NCBI RefSeq assembly: GCF_047200635.1
Contig: NZ_JBJZOI010000025.1
Location: 1-64,000, forward strand
Length of the DNA: 64,000 bases
Origin: Saccharopolyspora_C sp047200635
GTDB lineage: Bacteria; Actinomycetota; Actinomycetes; Mycobacteriales; Pseudonocardiaceae
Direction of reading: 5' to 3'
How positions within the stretch are numbered: position 1 is the first letter of the stretch; every line of letters begins with the position of its first letter. Under the pieces are notes generated by a model. It was not told where the DNA came from and ran no database searches. It saw only the letters and a program-made list of their open reading frames with translations. The translations under genes and the position numbers were made by a program. Positions 17,469 to 26,708 of this stretch are shown here, piece by piece.

Positions 17469-17542
17469 GGGGCCGTAGCCCAATTGGCAGAGGCACTAGG
17501 TTTAGGTCCTAGCCAGTGCGGGTTCGAGTCCCGCCGGCCTCA
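17469..17542 (+). tRNA. tRNA-Leu(UAG), short variable arm
   Basis: Cloverleaf read by eye. Acceptor 17469-17475 (GGGGCCG) pairs with 17535-17541 (CGGCCTC) with one G-U pair. Anticodon stem CTAGG/CCTAG encloses the loop TTTAGGT, giving anticodon UAG (17503-17505) and G37. T stem GCGGG/CCCGC encloses TTCGAGT. Discriminator A73; CCA is not encoded. The anticodon and A73 indicate leucine (CUA codons). The variable region is only CCAGT, so this is a class I-sized 74-nt tRNA, whereas bacterial tRNA-Leu normally has a long variable arm. Confidence 0.9.
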
Positions 17543-17557
17543 CGCACGCCGGGGCGG

Positions 17558-17583
17558 CGGTGCTCTCGGGCAGCCGAGCACCG
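17558..17583. terminator. Terminator between tRNA and response regulator
   Basis: Perfect 8-bp stem CGGTGCTC/GAGCACCG with a 10-nt loop, extended by further partial pairing. It can serve the tRNA gene and the convergent regulator gene. Confidence 0.65.
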
Positions 17584-17599
17584 CGTGCCGGATCTCCGC

Positions 17600-18235
17600 T
17601 CACCCGTTGACGTAGGTGAGCACCGCCAGCACGCGCCGGTGGCCGCTGTCCCCCGCGGGCAGGTCGAGCTTGCGGAAGATGTTGCCGATGTGCTTGGACA
17701 CGGCGCGCTCGGTGACCACGAGGGCGCTGGAGATCGCGGCGTTGTCGAGTCCCTGCGCCATCAGGTGCAGCACCTCCCGCTCGCGGTCGGTGAGCGCGGC
17801 CAGCGGGGAGCCCCGGTTCAGCAGCTGCGAGACCACTTCCGGGTCCAGGGCGGTGCCGCCCGCCGCGACCCGCTCCAGGGCTTCGAGGAACTCCTCGACC
17901 CGTCCCACCCGGTCCTTGAGCAGGTAACCGGTGCCTCCCGCTCCCGAGGCGAGGAGTTCGGCGGCGTAGGTCTGCTCGACGTACTGGGACAGCACCAGCA
18001 CCGGCAGTCCCGGCAGCAGCCTGCGCACGTCGAGGGCCGCCCGCAGCCCCTCGTCCCGGAAGTGCGGCGGCATCCGGACGTCGAGGACGGCGAGGTCGGG
18101 CCGGTGCTCCAGCAGGGTGGGCACGATGGCGGGTCCGCTGGTGGCGATCCCGACGACCTCGTGCCCGGCGGAGGCCGCGAGCAGCGCGATCCCCTCCCGC
18201 AGCAGGGCGTTGTCCTCCGCGATCACCAGTCGCAC
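17600..18235 (-). CDS. LuxR/NarL-type response regulator
   Basis: A 211-aa two-component regulator. The receiver domain starts RLVIAEDNALLREG (acidic pocket), the phosphoacceptor Asp is in LAVLDVRMPP, and the switch Lys is in GYLLKDRV. The C-terminal LuxR helix-turn-helix includes LTDREREVLHLMAQGLDNAAI and ERAVSKHIGNIFRKL. The GTG start overlaps the histidine kinase end by 13 nt, so the pair is translationally coupled. Confidence 0.94.
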   Translation of the reverse strand: MRLVIAEDNALLREGIALLAASAGHEVVGIATSGPAIVPTLLEHRPDLAVLDVRMPPHFRDEGLRAALDVRRLLPGLPVLVLSQYVEQTYAAELLASGAGGTGYLLKDRVGRVEEFLEALERVAAGGTALDPEVVSQLLNRGSPLAALTDREREVLHLMAQGLDNAAISSALVVTERAVSKHIGNIFRKLDLPAGDSGHRRVLAVLTYVNG

Positions 18236-19437
18236 GGCAGCACCGCCTCGATCTCGGTGCCGCCCCCGGCGGGGCTGGTGATCTCGACGGTGCCGTCGAG
18301 CGCGGCGAGCCTGCGGCGGATGCCGACCAGACCGCTGCCGCCGCCGGGGTCGGCGCCGCCCACGCCGTCGTCGCGCACGAGCACCCGGAGGCGGTCGCCG
18401 TCCGGTTCGACGAGGACTTCGGCGCGCCCGGCGGCGCTGTGCTTCGTGACGTTGGTGAGCGCCTCGGCGACGAGGAAGTAGGCGGCGGCCTCCACGGGGG
18501 CGGGCGGTCGCGGCAGCCGCTCGGGGATCCGCACCAGCACGGGAACGCTGCGCCCGCCCGCGAGCGCGTGCACGGCGCCGCCGAGGCCCCGGTCGGCGAG
18601 GATCGGCGGGTAGATGCCGCGGACGATGCCGCGCAGCTCGCCGAGCGAGTCCTCGATGCTCGTCCTGGCCTCCCGGAGCAGGGCGCGGGCCCCGTCCGGG
18701 TCGGCGCCGAAGGAGCGCTCGGCGAGTCCGAGCCGCACGGAGGCGGACACCAGCTGCGCCTGCACGCCGTCGTGCAGGTCGCGTTCGATGCGTCGCAGCT
18801 CGGCGCCGTGCGATTCGACCGCCTCGCTGCGGGTCTCGGCGAGCCGCCGCACCCGCTCCGCCAGCAGCGCCCGGCCCGTGGGCCGCAGCAGCGACGCCGA
18901 CATCCGGGCCAGCGCGCGCGCCAGCCACGGCAGGCCGAACAGCTGGAGCAGCACGTACAGCGCCGCCTGCAGGAACGGCAGGGTGAGCGCCTGCGGCCAG
19001 GTCCGGACGTCGACGAACGCGCTCGCCGTGCCGGGTGGGAGCAGCCACCACCAGGCGGGCATCGTGAGGCTGTAGAGGATCGCGGGCGGGAGCCCGATCA
19101 CGAGCGCCGCGACCGGGATGCCGATCAGGCCGTGCACCGGCAGCCACAGCAGGTCGCGCCACGTCGCCGGATCCGCCAGCGCGGTGCGGAATCGTCGCCA
19201 CGGCCCGCCGGCCAGCTCCCGGTACGGCGTGGGGACCGGGACGCCGAGCAGCGCACCGACCCGGGCGCGTTCGAGGTCCGCGAGCGCGCGCACCGGCCGG
19301 GGCGATTCGGGCACCAGAGCCACCAGCAGGATCAGCAGCGGGGCGAACGGCGCCGCGATCAGAGCGGGCAGGGCGGTCCGCAGGGCGTCGAGCAGCACCC
19401 CTGCCGCCTCGGCGCTGCGCCTGATCGCTGCGTTCAT
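18223..19437 (-). CDS. NarL-partner sensor histidine kinase
   Basis: About 404 aa. The N-terminal half has several hydrophobic segments in the style of a sensor-domain kinase (LLILLVALVP, GIPVAALVIGLPPAILY, and an AALYVLLQLFGLPWL segment). It is followed by the HisKA_3 dimerisation helix with phosphoacceptor His in ERDLHDGVQAQL, and a HATPase domain with NVTKHS (N box), DDGVGG and GSGLVGIRRRL. The ATG at 19437 follows GGGGAGACG. The membrane stimulus is unknown. It works with the overlapping response regulator. Confidence 0.92.
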   Translation of the reverse strand: MNAAIRRSAEAAGVLLDALRTALPALIAAPFAPLLILLVALVPESPRPVRALADLERARVGALLGVPVPTPYRELAGGPWRRFRTALADPATWRDLLWLPVHGLIGIPVAALVIGLPPAILYSLTMPAWWWLLPPGTASAFVDVRTWPQALTLPFLQAALYVLLQLFGLPWLARALARMSASLLRPTGRALLAERVRRLAETRSEAVESHGAELRRIERDLHDGVQAQLVSASVRLGLAERSFGADPDGARALLREARTSIEDSLGELRGIVRGIYPPILADRGLGGAVHALAGGRSVPVLVRIPERLPRPPAPVEAAAYFLVAEALTNVTKHSAAGRAEVLVEPDGDRLRVLVRDDGVGGADPGGGSGLVGIRRRLAALDGTVEITSPAGGGTEIEAVLPCDW

Positions 19438-19658
19438 CGTCTCCCCGGCCACTGCCGCCGTGACGTGCGGCGACATCGGCGAACTCTACCCGGCACCACC
19501 GGCGGGGTGTAGCTGGCTACACCCCGAACCGGGGAGCTGGAGCCGCTGTGCCGCAACGGGTTCCGCCCTAGCGTGGTGATCACCGCGGCGGGCCCTCCGC
19601 CGCGACGCTCCTCGCCGCGGGCCGATCTCGCCCGCGCCCTCCCGGAAGGAAGTCCACC

Positions 19659-20552
19659 GTGGTCGCGCTTTCCCCCGAGCGGCAGCGCTCGGGACTCGGC
19701 GGGTTCGTCGCCCGTCGCCCGATGCTCGTGTTCTTCGTCCTCGCCTTCGGGCTGAGCTGGGCGGCGTGGGTGCCCTACGTGCTGTCCGATCAGGGCATGG
19801 GGTTGGTGCACTTCCGCTTCCCGGAGCTGTTCGGCAGTCCGCAGCTGCTCTCGTTGCTGCCGGGTGCCTACCTGGGGCCGATCGCGGCGGCGTTCGCGGT
19901 GACCGCGATCGCCGACGGGCGGGCCGGGCTCCGGCGCTGGGCCGGGCGGTTGTTCCGGTGGCGGGTCAGCTGGGTCTGGTACGCGGTGGTGCTGCTCGGC
20001 GTGCCGCTGCTGCTGAGCCTGGTGAGCCTGCCGTTCTCCGGCTGGGAGGTGCGGATGCCCCCGGCGTGGGTGTTCGCGGCCTACGTTCCCGCACTGGTGC
20101 TGCAGCTGCTCACGACCGGGCTCGCCGAGGAGCCGGGTTGGCGGGACTTCGCGCTGCCCCGGATGCAGCCGCGCTTCGGTCCGATGCTGGGAACGCTGCT
20201 GCTCGGGGTGATGTGGGGGGCGTGGCACCTGCCGCTGTTCCTCACCGAGTGGGGCGGTTACCCGAACGTGCGCTGGACGCAGCCCTTCGAGTTCGTGCTC
20301 GCTGCCGTGGTGTTCAGCTTCGTCATGACCTGGGTGTTCAACCGCACCGGGGAGAGCCTGCCGCTGGCGATGCTCTTGCACGTGGGCGTGAACAACTTCT
20401 TCTCCGTCGCGTGGCTGGAGATGTTCCCCGGAGTGGACCCGCACGGCGATTCGACGCACATCCAGCTGATCGCCTGGTCGGCCGTCGGGCTGGTGCTGAT
20501 CGTGGCGACCCGGGGTCGGCTCGGTTACCGGAGGGCGCAGGAGCGCGGGTGA
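19659..20552 (+). CDS. CPBP family intramembrane metalloprotease
   Basis: A 297-aa protein with about seven membrane segments. It has the CPBP/Rce1-like active-site motifs: EEPGWRDFALPR (EExxxR type), the WGAWHLPLF His motif, and a second His/Asn motif LLHVGVNNFFSV. Bacterial members are linked to bacteriocin immunity or protein maturation; the substrate here is unknown. The GTG follows GGAAGGAAG. It diverges from the kinase gene, so the two-component system could regulate it. Confidence 0.9.
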   Translation: MVALSPERQRSGLGGFVARRPMLVFFVLAFGLSWAAWVPYVLSDQGMGLVHFRFPELFGSPQLLSLLPGAYLGPIAAAFAVTAIADGRAGLRRWAGRLFRWRVSWVWYAVVLLGVPLLLSLVSLPFSGWEVRMPPAWVFAAYVPALVLQLLTTGLAEEPGWRDFALPRMQPRFGPMLGTLLLGVMWGAWHLPLFLTEWGGYPNVRWTQPFEFVLAAVVFSFVMTWVFNRTGESLPLAMLLHVGVNNFFSVAWLEMFPGVDPHGDSTHIQLIAWSAVGLVLIVATRGRLGYRRAQERG

Positions 20553-20821
20553 GCCGCGGCGGCGGGGCCGCCTCGTCCCACGTCCCGGGCGACCGACCCG
20601 TGGTGCCGCCGGGCGGCGAGCTGGGCTCGGCCGCGAGGGTGGCGCCCCCGCTCGTCGCGGCCTCCCCGGTCATCCGCCGTACCGCTCCCCCGCGACGGCG
20701 GCCAGGTGCCCGAGGTGCACGACGGCCGGGGCCGCACCGCCGAGGGGGCGGTGGGCCCCGGCGGCGCGGGCGGGGTCGACGCCCCGGCAGGGCTGGTGAG
20801 CTGGGCCGATACGATGGCCGG

Positions 20822-22321
20822 GTGAGTGAAGCGGTGGACGAGAATCACGAGGACTTGCCGGAGCAGATGCGCATCCGGCGGGAGAAGCTGGACCGGCTGC
20901 GCGAGGCCGGGGTAGACCCCTATCCGGTCGGCTACCCGCGCACCACCTCGATCGGCCCCGTTCGCGAGAAACACGAGGGCTTGGAGCCGGACACGCCGAC
21001 CGGCGACCGCGTCTCCGTCACCGGCCGGGTGCTGCTGTATCGCACCGGCGGCAAGCTGTGCTTCGCCACGATCCGCGACGACAGCGGCTCCATCCAGATC
21101 ATGCTGGCGCTGGACAAGGTCGGCGCCGAGGCGCTGGACGCCTGGAAGTCCGATGTGGATCTCGGCGACCACGTGGGCATCACCGGCGAGGTGATCACCT
21201 CGAAGCGCGGCGAGCTCTCGATCATGGCCGACGAGTGGACCCTGACCTCGAAGTGCCTGCGGCCGCTGCCGGAGAAGCACAAGGGCCTGTCCGACCCCGA
21301 GGCCCGGGTGCGGCAGCGCTACGTCGACCTCATCGTCAATCCCGAAGCGCGCCAGCTGGTGCACCAGCGGGGCAAGGCGGTGCAGGCGCTGCGGTCGGTC
21401 CTGCTGGAGCGGGACTACCTCGAGGTCGAGACCCCGATGCTCCAGCAGGTGCACGGCGGGGCCACGGCCCGGCCGTTCACCACGCACATCAACGCCTACG
21501 ACCTCGACCTGTACCTGCGCATCGCGCCGGAGCTGTTCCTGAAGCGGCTCGTGGTCGGCGGTGTGGAGAAGGTCTTCGAGATCAACCGCAACTTCCGCAA
21601 CGAGGGCGCGGACTCCACGCACAACCCCGAGTTCACGATGCTGGAGTTCTACGAGGCCTACGGCGACTACGACACCGCCGCCGAGCTCACGGCGGAGCTC
21701 ATCCGGCAGGCCGCGAGGGCCGTGTTCGGCGACTTCGTGGTGCGCCATCCCGAGCACGGGGACATCGACCTCGGCGGCGAGTGGCCGTCGATCACGCTGT
21801 ACGGCTCGGTGTCCGACGCGCTCGGCGCGGAGATCACCCCCCGCACGCCCGTGGCGACCCTGCGCGAGCTGGCCGACGGGAAGGGGATCGCCTGGGACCC
21901 GTCCTGGGGCCCGGGCAAGCTGGTGGAGCACCTGTTCGAGGAGCTCGTCGAGCACTCGCTGATCCGGCCGACCTTCGTCCGGGACTTCCCGCTGGAGACC
22001 AGCCCGCTCACCCGCCAGCACCGGGAGGACCCGCTGCTGACGGAGAAGTGGGACCTGATCGGTTTCGGCATGGAGCTGGGCACCGGCTTCTCCGAACTGG
22101 TCGACCCGGTGGAGCAGCGGCGCAGGCTCACCGAGCAGTCGATGCTGGCGGCCGGCGGGGACGCCGAGGCCATGCAGCTCGACGAGGACTTCCTGCGCGC
22201 GCTGGAGTACGGGATGCCCCCCACCGGCGGGGTCGGCATCGGCATCGACCGGATGCTGATGGCCTTCACCGGCAAGGGGATCCGGGAGACGATCCTGTTC
22301 CCGATGGTCAAGCCGAACTGA
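20822..22321 (+). CDS. lysS: Lysyl-tRNA synthetase, class II
   Basis: A 499-aa class II synthetase charging tRNA-Lys. An N-terminal OB-fold anticodon-binding domain (VSVTGRVLLYRTGGKLCF, DDSGSIQIML) precedes the catalytic core. Motif 2 is FEINRNFRNEG, followed by TMLEFYEAYGDY. Motif 3 is GIGIDRMLMAFTG. The GTG start (VSEAVDENHEDLP) is the first sensible one; upstream sequence in this frame is Arg/Gly-rich noise. A clear terminator follows. Confidence 0.97.
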   Translation: MSEAVDENHEDLPEQMRIRREKLDRLREAGVDPYPVGYPRTTSIGPVREKHEGLEPDTPTGDRVSVTGRVLLYRTGGKLCFATIRDDSGSIQIMLALDKVGAEALDAWKSDVDLGDHVGITGEVITSKRGELSIMADEWTLTSKCLRPLPEKHKGLSDPEARVRQRYVDLIVNPEARQLVHQRGKAVQALRSVLLERDYLEVETPMLQQVHGGATARPFTTHINAYDLDLYLRIAPELFLKRLVVGGVEKVFEINRNFRNEGADSTHNPEFTMLEFYEAYGDYDTAAELTAELIRQAARAVFGDFVVRHPEHGDIDLGGEWPSITLYGSVSDALGAEITPRTPVATLRELADGKGIAWDPSWGPGKLVEHLFEELVEHSLIRPTFVRDFPLETSPLTRQHREDPLLTEKWDLIGFGMELGTGFSELVDPVEQRRRLTEQSMLAAGGDAEAMQLDEDFLRALEYGMPPTGGVGIGIDRMLMAFTGKGIRETILFPMVKPN

Positions 22322-22332
22322 ATCCGAGGCTG

Positions 22333-22371
22333 GACGAACCCCCGGGGCCTGCGCGGCGCCGGGGGTTCGTC
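22333..22371 (+). terminator. lysS terminator
   Basis: Stem GACGAACCCCCGG paired with CCGGGGGTTCGTC around a 13-nt loop, 12 nt after the lysS stop. Confidence 0.85.
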
Positions 22372-22413
22372 GTGCCGGGACCCCGATCCCCGCCGGTCAG
22401 CCCGGTTCCGGAG

Positions 22414-22594
22414 CGGGCGGTTGGCGAGCTGGCCGCTCGGGCACGTCGAACGCGAGGGGCGACACAGCGGATACGAGGCGCGGCACTCGTCGACGACGAC
22501 TCCGCCGAGCCCGAGCAGCCGCTGCGCGTCCGGGACCGCGCGCTGTTCAGCCGCTGGTCGTCGGTCATCACCACGACCGCGTTCGGCTTCCGGA
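22414..22594 (-). pseudogene. Remnant of a sulfatase gene (N-terminal part, frameshifted)
   Basis: On the minus strand one frame reads RKPNAVVVMTDDQR, the characteristic start of secreted arylsulfatases (metal-binding DD). After a frame change of about 20 nt further on, another frame reads AVPDAQRLLGLGG, then VVVDECRASYPLCRPSRST and SGQLANR. This matches the sulfatase segment around the formylglycine signature CxPSR (here CRPSR). No sulfatase-like sequence follows; the fragment ends near the lysS terminator. The gene is thus frameshifted and has lost its 3' part. Confidence 0.75.
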
Positions 22595-22804
22595 CCCGCA
22601 GCGGCGAGCGCGCCGGGTTCGGGCCCGCGCCCCGGTCGGCAGCGCCCCCGGCGATGGCACCAACGCCAGCGGAATCCGGATTCGGGACGGGAGCCCAGCG
22701 CTGCGCCCCGCGTTCCCGGCGAATCGAGGTTCACCGGGAACGGGAGCTCGTTCAGGCGCGTCCGTTGGGGGACCTCGCGGCGCCGGATCGCTTCCGGCGC
22801 TCGA
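22595..22804. other. Non-coding region next to the sulfatase remnant
   Basis: About 210 bases, Arg/Pro-coding in most frames and without a supportable gene. It may be the decayed 5' end of the sulfatase gene, but no signal peptide can be read. Confidence 0.4.
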
Positions 22805-23197
22805 TCAGTAGCCGTCGCCGCCGAAGAACATCTCCTCCACCTGATCCGCGGTGTCGGAGACGAGCTGCAGGGGGTCGACGAACTCGTTGATGTCCAGGTG
22901 CAGCAGCGGCAACGAGTGCCGCAGCACCACGTGTTCACCCATGATCACGGCGCCGCAGACGACGGAGGTCTCGCCGATCTCCTTGAGCAACCGGTGCAGG
23001 TCGACGTCGGCGACGAGACCGCAGACCGAGGCGATCTGAACCCAATCCTCGTGCCCGTCGAGGACCTCGCGACAGACGATGATGACCTGGCTTCGCTCGT
23101 CCTCGTACTCGATGAGGATGCGGATCTCGTCCCCGGAATCGTCGAGGACCCGGTATTCGGACCGGACGAAAGCGGCGATGTCCTCCCACGTGGCCAA
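22805..23197 (-). CDS. YbjN/T3SS-chaperone-fold-like protein, 130 aa
   Basis: A small acidic soluble protein: ATWEDIAAFVRSEYRVLDD, then strands in IRILIEYEDERSQVIIVCRE and WVQIASVCGL, ending in FVDPLQLVSDTADQVEEMFFGGD. The order of helix, strands with a D-E-R-x-Q-x-V turn, and terminal helices resembles the YbjN-type chaperone-like domain common in Actinobacteria. The TTG at 23197 follows GGGAG; upstream in-frame sequence contains repeat-derived NGSLVRGDWANGPF and is not coding. No clear partner; role unknown. Confidence 0.75.
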   Translation of the reverse strand: MATWEDIAAFVRSEYRVLDDSGDEIRILIEYEDERSQVIIVCREVLDGHEDWVQIASVCGLVADVDLHRLLKEIGETSVVCGAVIMGEHVVLRHSLPLLHLDINEFVDPLQLVSDTADQVEEMFFGGDGY

Positions 23198-23369
23198 CGG
23201 AACTCCCGAGGTCGTCGGTTCTGCTGCCGCGAGACTAGTGCAGTGATCACCAACCGGAAACACGACGAGAGCGTGATCCGCTTGCCCCGAATGCCCGCCC
23301 GCGGACCGGACTTCCACCACTCCCCGTGCGCCCCGCACCCGCACCGGGTGAGGTGGGGTGGTTTTCCGA

Positions 23370-23582
23370 GTGAACGGACCGTTCGCCCAATCCCCTCGGA
23401 CCAACGAGCCGTTCACCCGGCCTCACCACCCGCGACCGGTCGCGGTCCCGCGGTCGCGGAGTCAACGGACCGTTCGCCCAACCCCCTCCGACGAACGAGC
23501 CGTTCACCCGGTGCGCTGCGGGGAGGGGGAACCAGGTGAACGGACCGTTCGCCCAGACCTGTGGGACGAACGGTCCGTTCAC
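23370..23582. repeat. Repeat cluster B: three 47-bp double-dyad elements
   Basis: Copies at 23370-23416, 23461-23507 and 23536-23582, each 47 bp. The first two are diverged (GTTCGCCC in the left arm and GAGCC in the right arm); the third is close to consensus. They lie in the 429-bp gap just downstream of the acylase stop and upstream of the YbjN-like gene. Nothing else is seen in the gap. Confidence 0.92.
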
Positions 23583-23626
23583 TCCACCTCGGGCCCGCCC
23601 CGGCGCGGGGGGCGGGGTGGAGGGGG

Positions 23627-26470
23627 TCAGCGGTGGGAGGGGAATTCGACGACCTGCTGGTAGGTCGGCCGGTTCTGCCAGCTGATCGGGTCGTGCGCGA
23701 TGCCGCCGATCTTGTTGTGCACGATCGCGTCGGCGCACCACTGATCGCCGGGCTCGCAGTCGGCGTCGCCGGGATAGGTCTGCGCGGCGGGAGTCGCGGC
23801 GGCGGCGGCGAGGCTGTCCACCAGCGCCTGCCGACAGGCCCCGAGATCGCCCTCCCCGCACAGCGCGGTGCCGAAGCCGCCGGGCACGTCCTCGCCGAGC
23901 GCCCCGCGCAGGTTCTTCGACACCTGCCCGTACCAGCCGGTGAGGAAGGCCGAACCCTGGTGCGACTGCCCGACGTGCTCGGCGGGATCGGCGTTCTGCC
24001 AGCCCGAGGGCGATTCGTTGATGTGCTCGGCCCCGGTCAGCGCCCGGTAGGCGTCCTCGCCCAGCGCCGGCTCGAAGGTGGCGCGCACCAGCAGCGGCCA
24101 CCAGGCGTCCATCAGCTCGATGGCCTCGGCGTGCGCGTAGCGGTGGCTGCCGGGCTCGGTCTCGGTGCGCAGCCCGCCGTCGGCGAGCCAGTCGCGCAGC
24201 AGCCCGACGCGGGCGGCGAGCTCGGGATCGTCGGCGGGCTCGCTGTCGAGCACCCGCAGCAGGTCGGGCAGCACCCGCTCGGCGCGCAGGTCGGTGAGCC
24301 CGGCCTCGGTCATGGCCCGGGTGAGCGCGGCCCGGTCCACGCCGCCCTCGGCGACGAGACCGCGCACCCGGGAGTCGAGGAGGTCGCCGCGCTGCACCGC
24401 GCCCTTGCTCCACCCGGCCCCGCTGGTGCCGGGGGCCTGCTTGTTGTTCCAGCTGGTGAAGTAGTCCTGGTCCAGCGAGCGGGGGTGCTGCTCGAAGGGC
24501 GCGTAGTCGGCGGTGTTGCCGTCGGGCTCCCAGCCCCGCCAGTCGAACTCGGGGTCGGAGCGCACCGGCATCGCCGGGTCGACCTCGGGGTTGCGGACGA
24601 CGTTGGCGCCGGAGTTGAAGTACGCGGTGTGCTCGGAGTCGGCGTAGAACCAGTTGAAGGTGTAGTTGACGTCGTGCGCGGCGGCTTGGAAGGCCTCGGG
24701 CGAGGTGATCTCGGCGGGGTCGTTGAACCGCTGGAACCCGAGGATGGAGTCGACCTCGTGCATGAAGGTGGAGCGCACGGTGCTGTAGGCGACCGGCTTG
24801 CCCTCGACGGTCGCGCGGTGCGTCACCGGCCCGTAGCGGGTGCGGAAGGAGACCAGCCGGTAGGAGCCGGTGGGCGTGTCGTCGCCGAGGCTGGGTTCCC
24901 AGGCGTTTCGCCGCTCGACCTGCTGCATGGGCAGGCAGTCACCCCGGAACAGGTAGTGGTCGGAGTCCTTGGTGACCGGCCCGCCGCCGGGTTCGCAGAG
25001 CTCGACCGCGTAGGTGTCGATGATGTCCTGGGCCGCGGTGGTGGCGCTCCAGGAGTAGTCCTGCCCGCGTCCGAGCAGCGTGTAGAAGCTGAGCCCGGCG
25101 AACGAGGCGCCCTTCGAGGAGATCCCGGGGCCCTGCAGCTCCTGCAGGGTGAGCAGCTGCGGGGCGAAGTAGCCGGTCTGCGGCCCGAAGACGGCGATGG
25201 GGTTGCCGCTGGTGGTGTGCGCGCCGGAGACGAGCAGGGCGTTGGACATGGCGCGCGGTTCGGCCATGTCGGCGGGGGCGACGCCGTCGTCGAAGATCCC
25301 GCGCAGCGCCTCGACCTGGTCTCCCCCGGCGCGCGGTGCGGGGCGCGGGGTCTGGCGCTGGTCAACGGGCTCCGCGGGTTCGGCGGCGGATCCGGTGGCG
25401 TCGAAGACGAGCTGCTGCTCGGTGACGGAGCCGGGGTCGGGCATGGCCGCGCCGCGCGGGTTCTCCGGGGAGGTCGCGTAGGGGAAGGAGCTGCCGTCGT
25501 GCACGGTGGAGACCGCCTCGGGGTCGTTCTCCGCGCGGAAGGTGCGCCAGACCTGCTCGCCGCGCTCGGGGCCGAAGCGCTCGTGCAGCGACATCCGGGC
25601 GACGGCCTGCTGCACCTCGTTGCCGCCGCCCCCGCCGAACTGCGCGCCGACGAGCGAGGCGAGCACGACGAGGTCGGTGAGCTCGAACGGTTCGATCTCT
25701 CCGGCGTTGGTGATCGGGTCCACGTGCCCGGTGGCGACGTACTCGCCGGGGAAGTAGCGGCCCTCGTGCGCCTGGCGGAGGTAGGCGTTGATCCCGTCCA
25801 CGTAGGACTGGGCGTCGGCGAGGGCCTGCTCCCCGCGGGGTCCGCGCCGGCCGGCGGTCGCGATCTGCTGCTCCAGCTCCTCCTCGGTGTAGGGGGAGGT
25901 GGCGAAGAAGCCCTGCTCCAGTTCGCGGTTGGCGGGTGCGCCGCCCGCGAACGAGGTGACCTGCCCGCGTCCGGCGCGGCGCATGACGTCCATCAGGAAC
26001 AGCTTGTCCTCGGCGGTGGTGTACCCGGCGCCGAAGGCGGTGCCGGCGCGGGTCGTGCCGTAGACGTGCGGGACGCCCGCGGTCTTGTCCCGCACGACGG
26101 TGACGTCCGCGCGCGGCTGGTAGGTGCGCTCGACGTCGTCGGGCTGGACGCCGAAGGAGTTGTCGCGGAAGAACTCGCCGATGGTGCTGGTGGTGAGCTG
26201 CCGGTAACCGGTGGCGAGCTCGTCGTAGGGCTTGAGCTGGTCGTCGGAGTGCGCGGGCTTGGTGCCGAGCAGCAGGTGCCCGGCGAGCTCGGCGAGCGTG
26301 GCGTTGCCGTTCTGCCCGGGCGGGAGCACCTCGTGGCACTGCCCGCCGCAGTGGTCGGGGATCGGGGGCACGTCCGGGGCTTCGGGTGCTGCCCCGGCCG
26401 CCGGGGCGAGCAGGAGCGAGCCGATGACGGCTCCGACGCTGAGTGCGGCCAGAATGCGCTGCCCTGACAT
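23627..26470 (-). CDS. Secreted penicillin acylase family protein (Ntn hydrolase)
   Basis: A 947-aa exported N-terminal-nucleophile amidohydrolase. Signal peptide: residues 1-28 (LAALSVGAVIGSLLLAPAAGA). The alpha-chain region includes DVTVVRDKTAGVPHVYG and FGAGYTTAEDKLFLMD. Autoproteolysis should expose Ser409 in AMSNALLVSGAHTTSGNPI, and the beta chain follows with AVFGPQTGYFAPQLL and EVDSILGFQRFND. Relatives cleave acyl groups from penicillins, acyl-homoserine lactones or lipopeptides; the substrate cannot be assigned. The ATG start has GAGGAGAGG upstream. It is followed by repeat cluster B. Confidence 0.93.
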   Translation of the reverse strand: MSGQRILAALSVGAVIGSLLLAPAAGAAPEAPDVPPIPDHCGGQCHEVLPPGQNGNATLAELAGHLLLGTKPAHSDDQLKPYDELATGYRQLTTSTIGEFFRDNSFGVQPDDVERTYQPRADVTVVRDKTAGVPHVYGTTRAGTAFGAGYTTAEDKLFLMDVMRRAGRGQVTSFAGGAPANRELEQGFFATSPYTEEELEQQIATAGRRGPRGEQALADAQSYVDGINAYLRQAHEGRYFPGEYVATGHVDPITNAGEIEPFELTDLVVLASLVGAQFGGGGGNEVQQAVARMSLHERFGPERGEQVWRTFRAENDPEAVSTVHDGSSFPYATSPENPRGAAMPDPGSVTEQQLVFDATGSAAEPAEPVDQRQTPRPAPRAGGDQVEALRGIFDDGVAPADMAEPRAMSNALLVSGAHTTSGNPIAVFGPQTGYFAPQLLTLQELQGPGISSKGASFAGLSFYTLLGRGQDYSWSATTAAQDIIDTYAVELCEPGGGPVTKDSDHYLFRGDCLPMQQVERRNAWEPSLGDDTPTGSYRLVSFRTRYGPVTHRATVEGKPVAYSTVRSTFMHEVDSILGFQRFNDPAEITSPEAFQAAAHDVNYTFNWFYADSEHTAYFNSGANVVRNPEVDPAMPVRSDPEFDWRGWEPDGNTADYAPFEQHPRSLDQDYFTSWNNKQAPGTSGAGWSKGAVQRGDLLDSRVRGLVAEGGVDRAALTRAMTEAGLTDLRAERVLPDLLRVLDSEPADDPELAARVGLLRDWLADGGLRTETEPGSHRYAHAEAIELMDAWWPLLVRATFEPALGEDAYRALTGAEHINESPSGWQNADPAEHVGQSHQGSAFLTGWYGQVSKNLRGALGEDVPGGFGTALCGEGDLGACRQALVDSLAAAAATPAAQTYPGDADCEPGDQWCADAIVHNKIGGIAHDPISWQNRPTYQQVVEFPSHR

Positions 26471-26708
26471 CGGCGGGTCCTCTCCTCGATCTCGGGCGGA
26501 CGCTAACCGAAGCCAGACGTAAATGAAATGAATTCACGTTCTTCCCCCGGGCGAGTTGGGCTGTCCGAGTGAACGATCCGGCGCCGTCCGCACGAACGGA
26601 GCACCCCGCTCCGGCGCAACACCCCACGGCATCCGGCCCCGGCTCACCGGAGATCACCGGGCGGCGCCCCCGGACCGCCCGGTTCGGCAGCGACGAACCC
26701 GGTTCCGC

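Noticed and set aside
17469..17542. Reading the tRNA as an amber suppressor
   Set aside because: The anticodon is UAG, which reads the leucine codon CUA. An amber suppressor would need the anticodon CUA.
26560..26620. A possible degenerate 47-bp element (GTGAACGATCC ... CACGAACGGA) near 26569
   Set aside because: Only parts of the arms match and the inner dyads are missing, so it cannot be told from chance.
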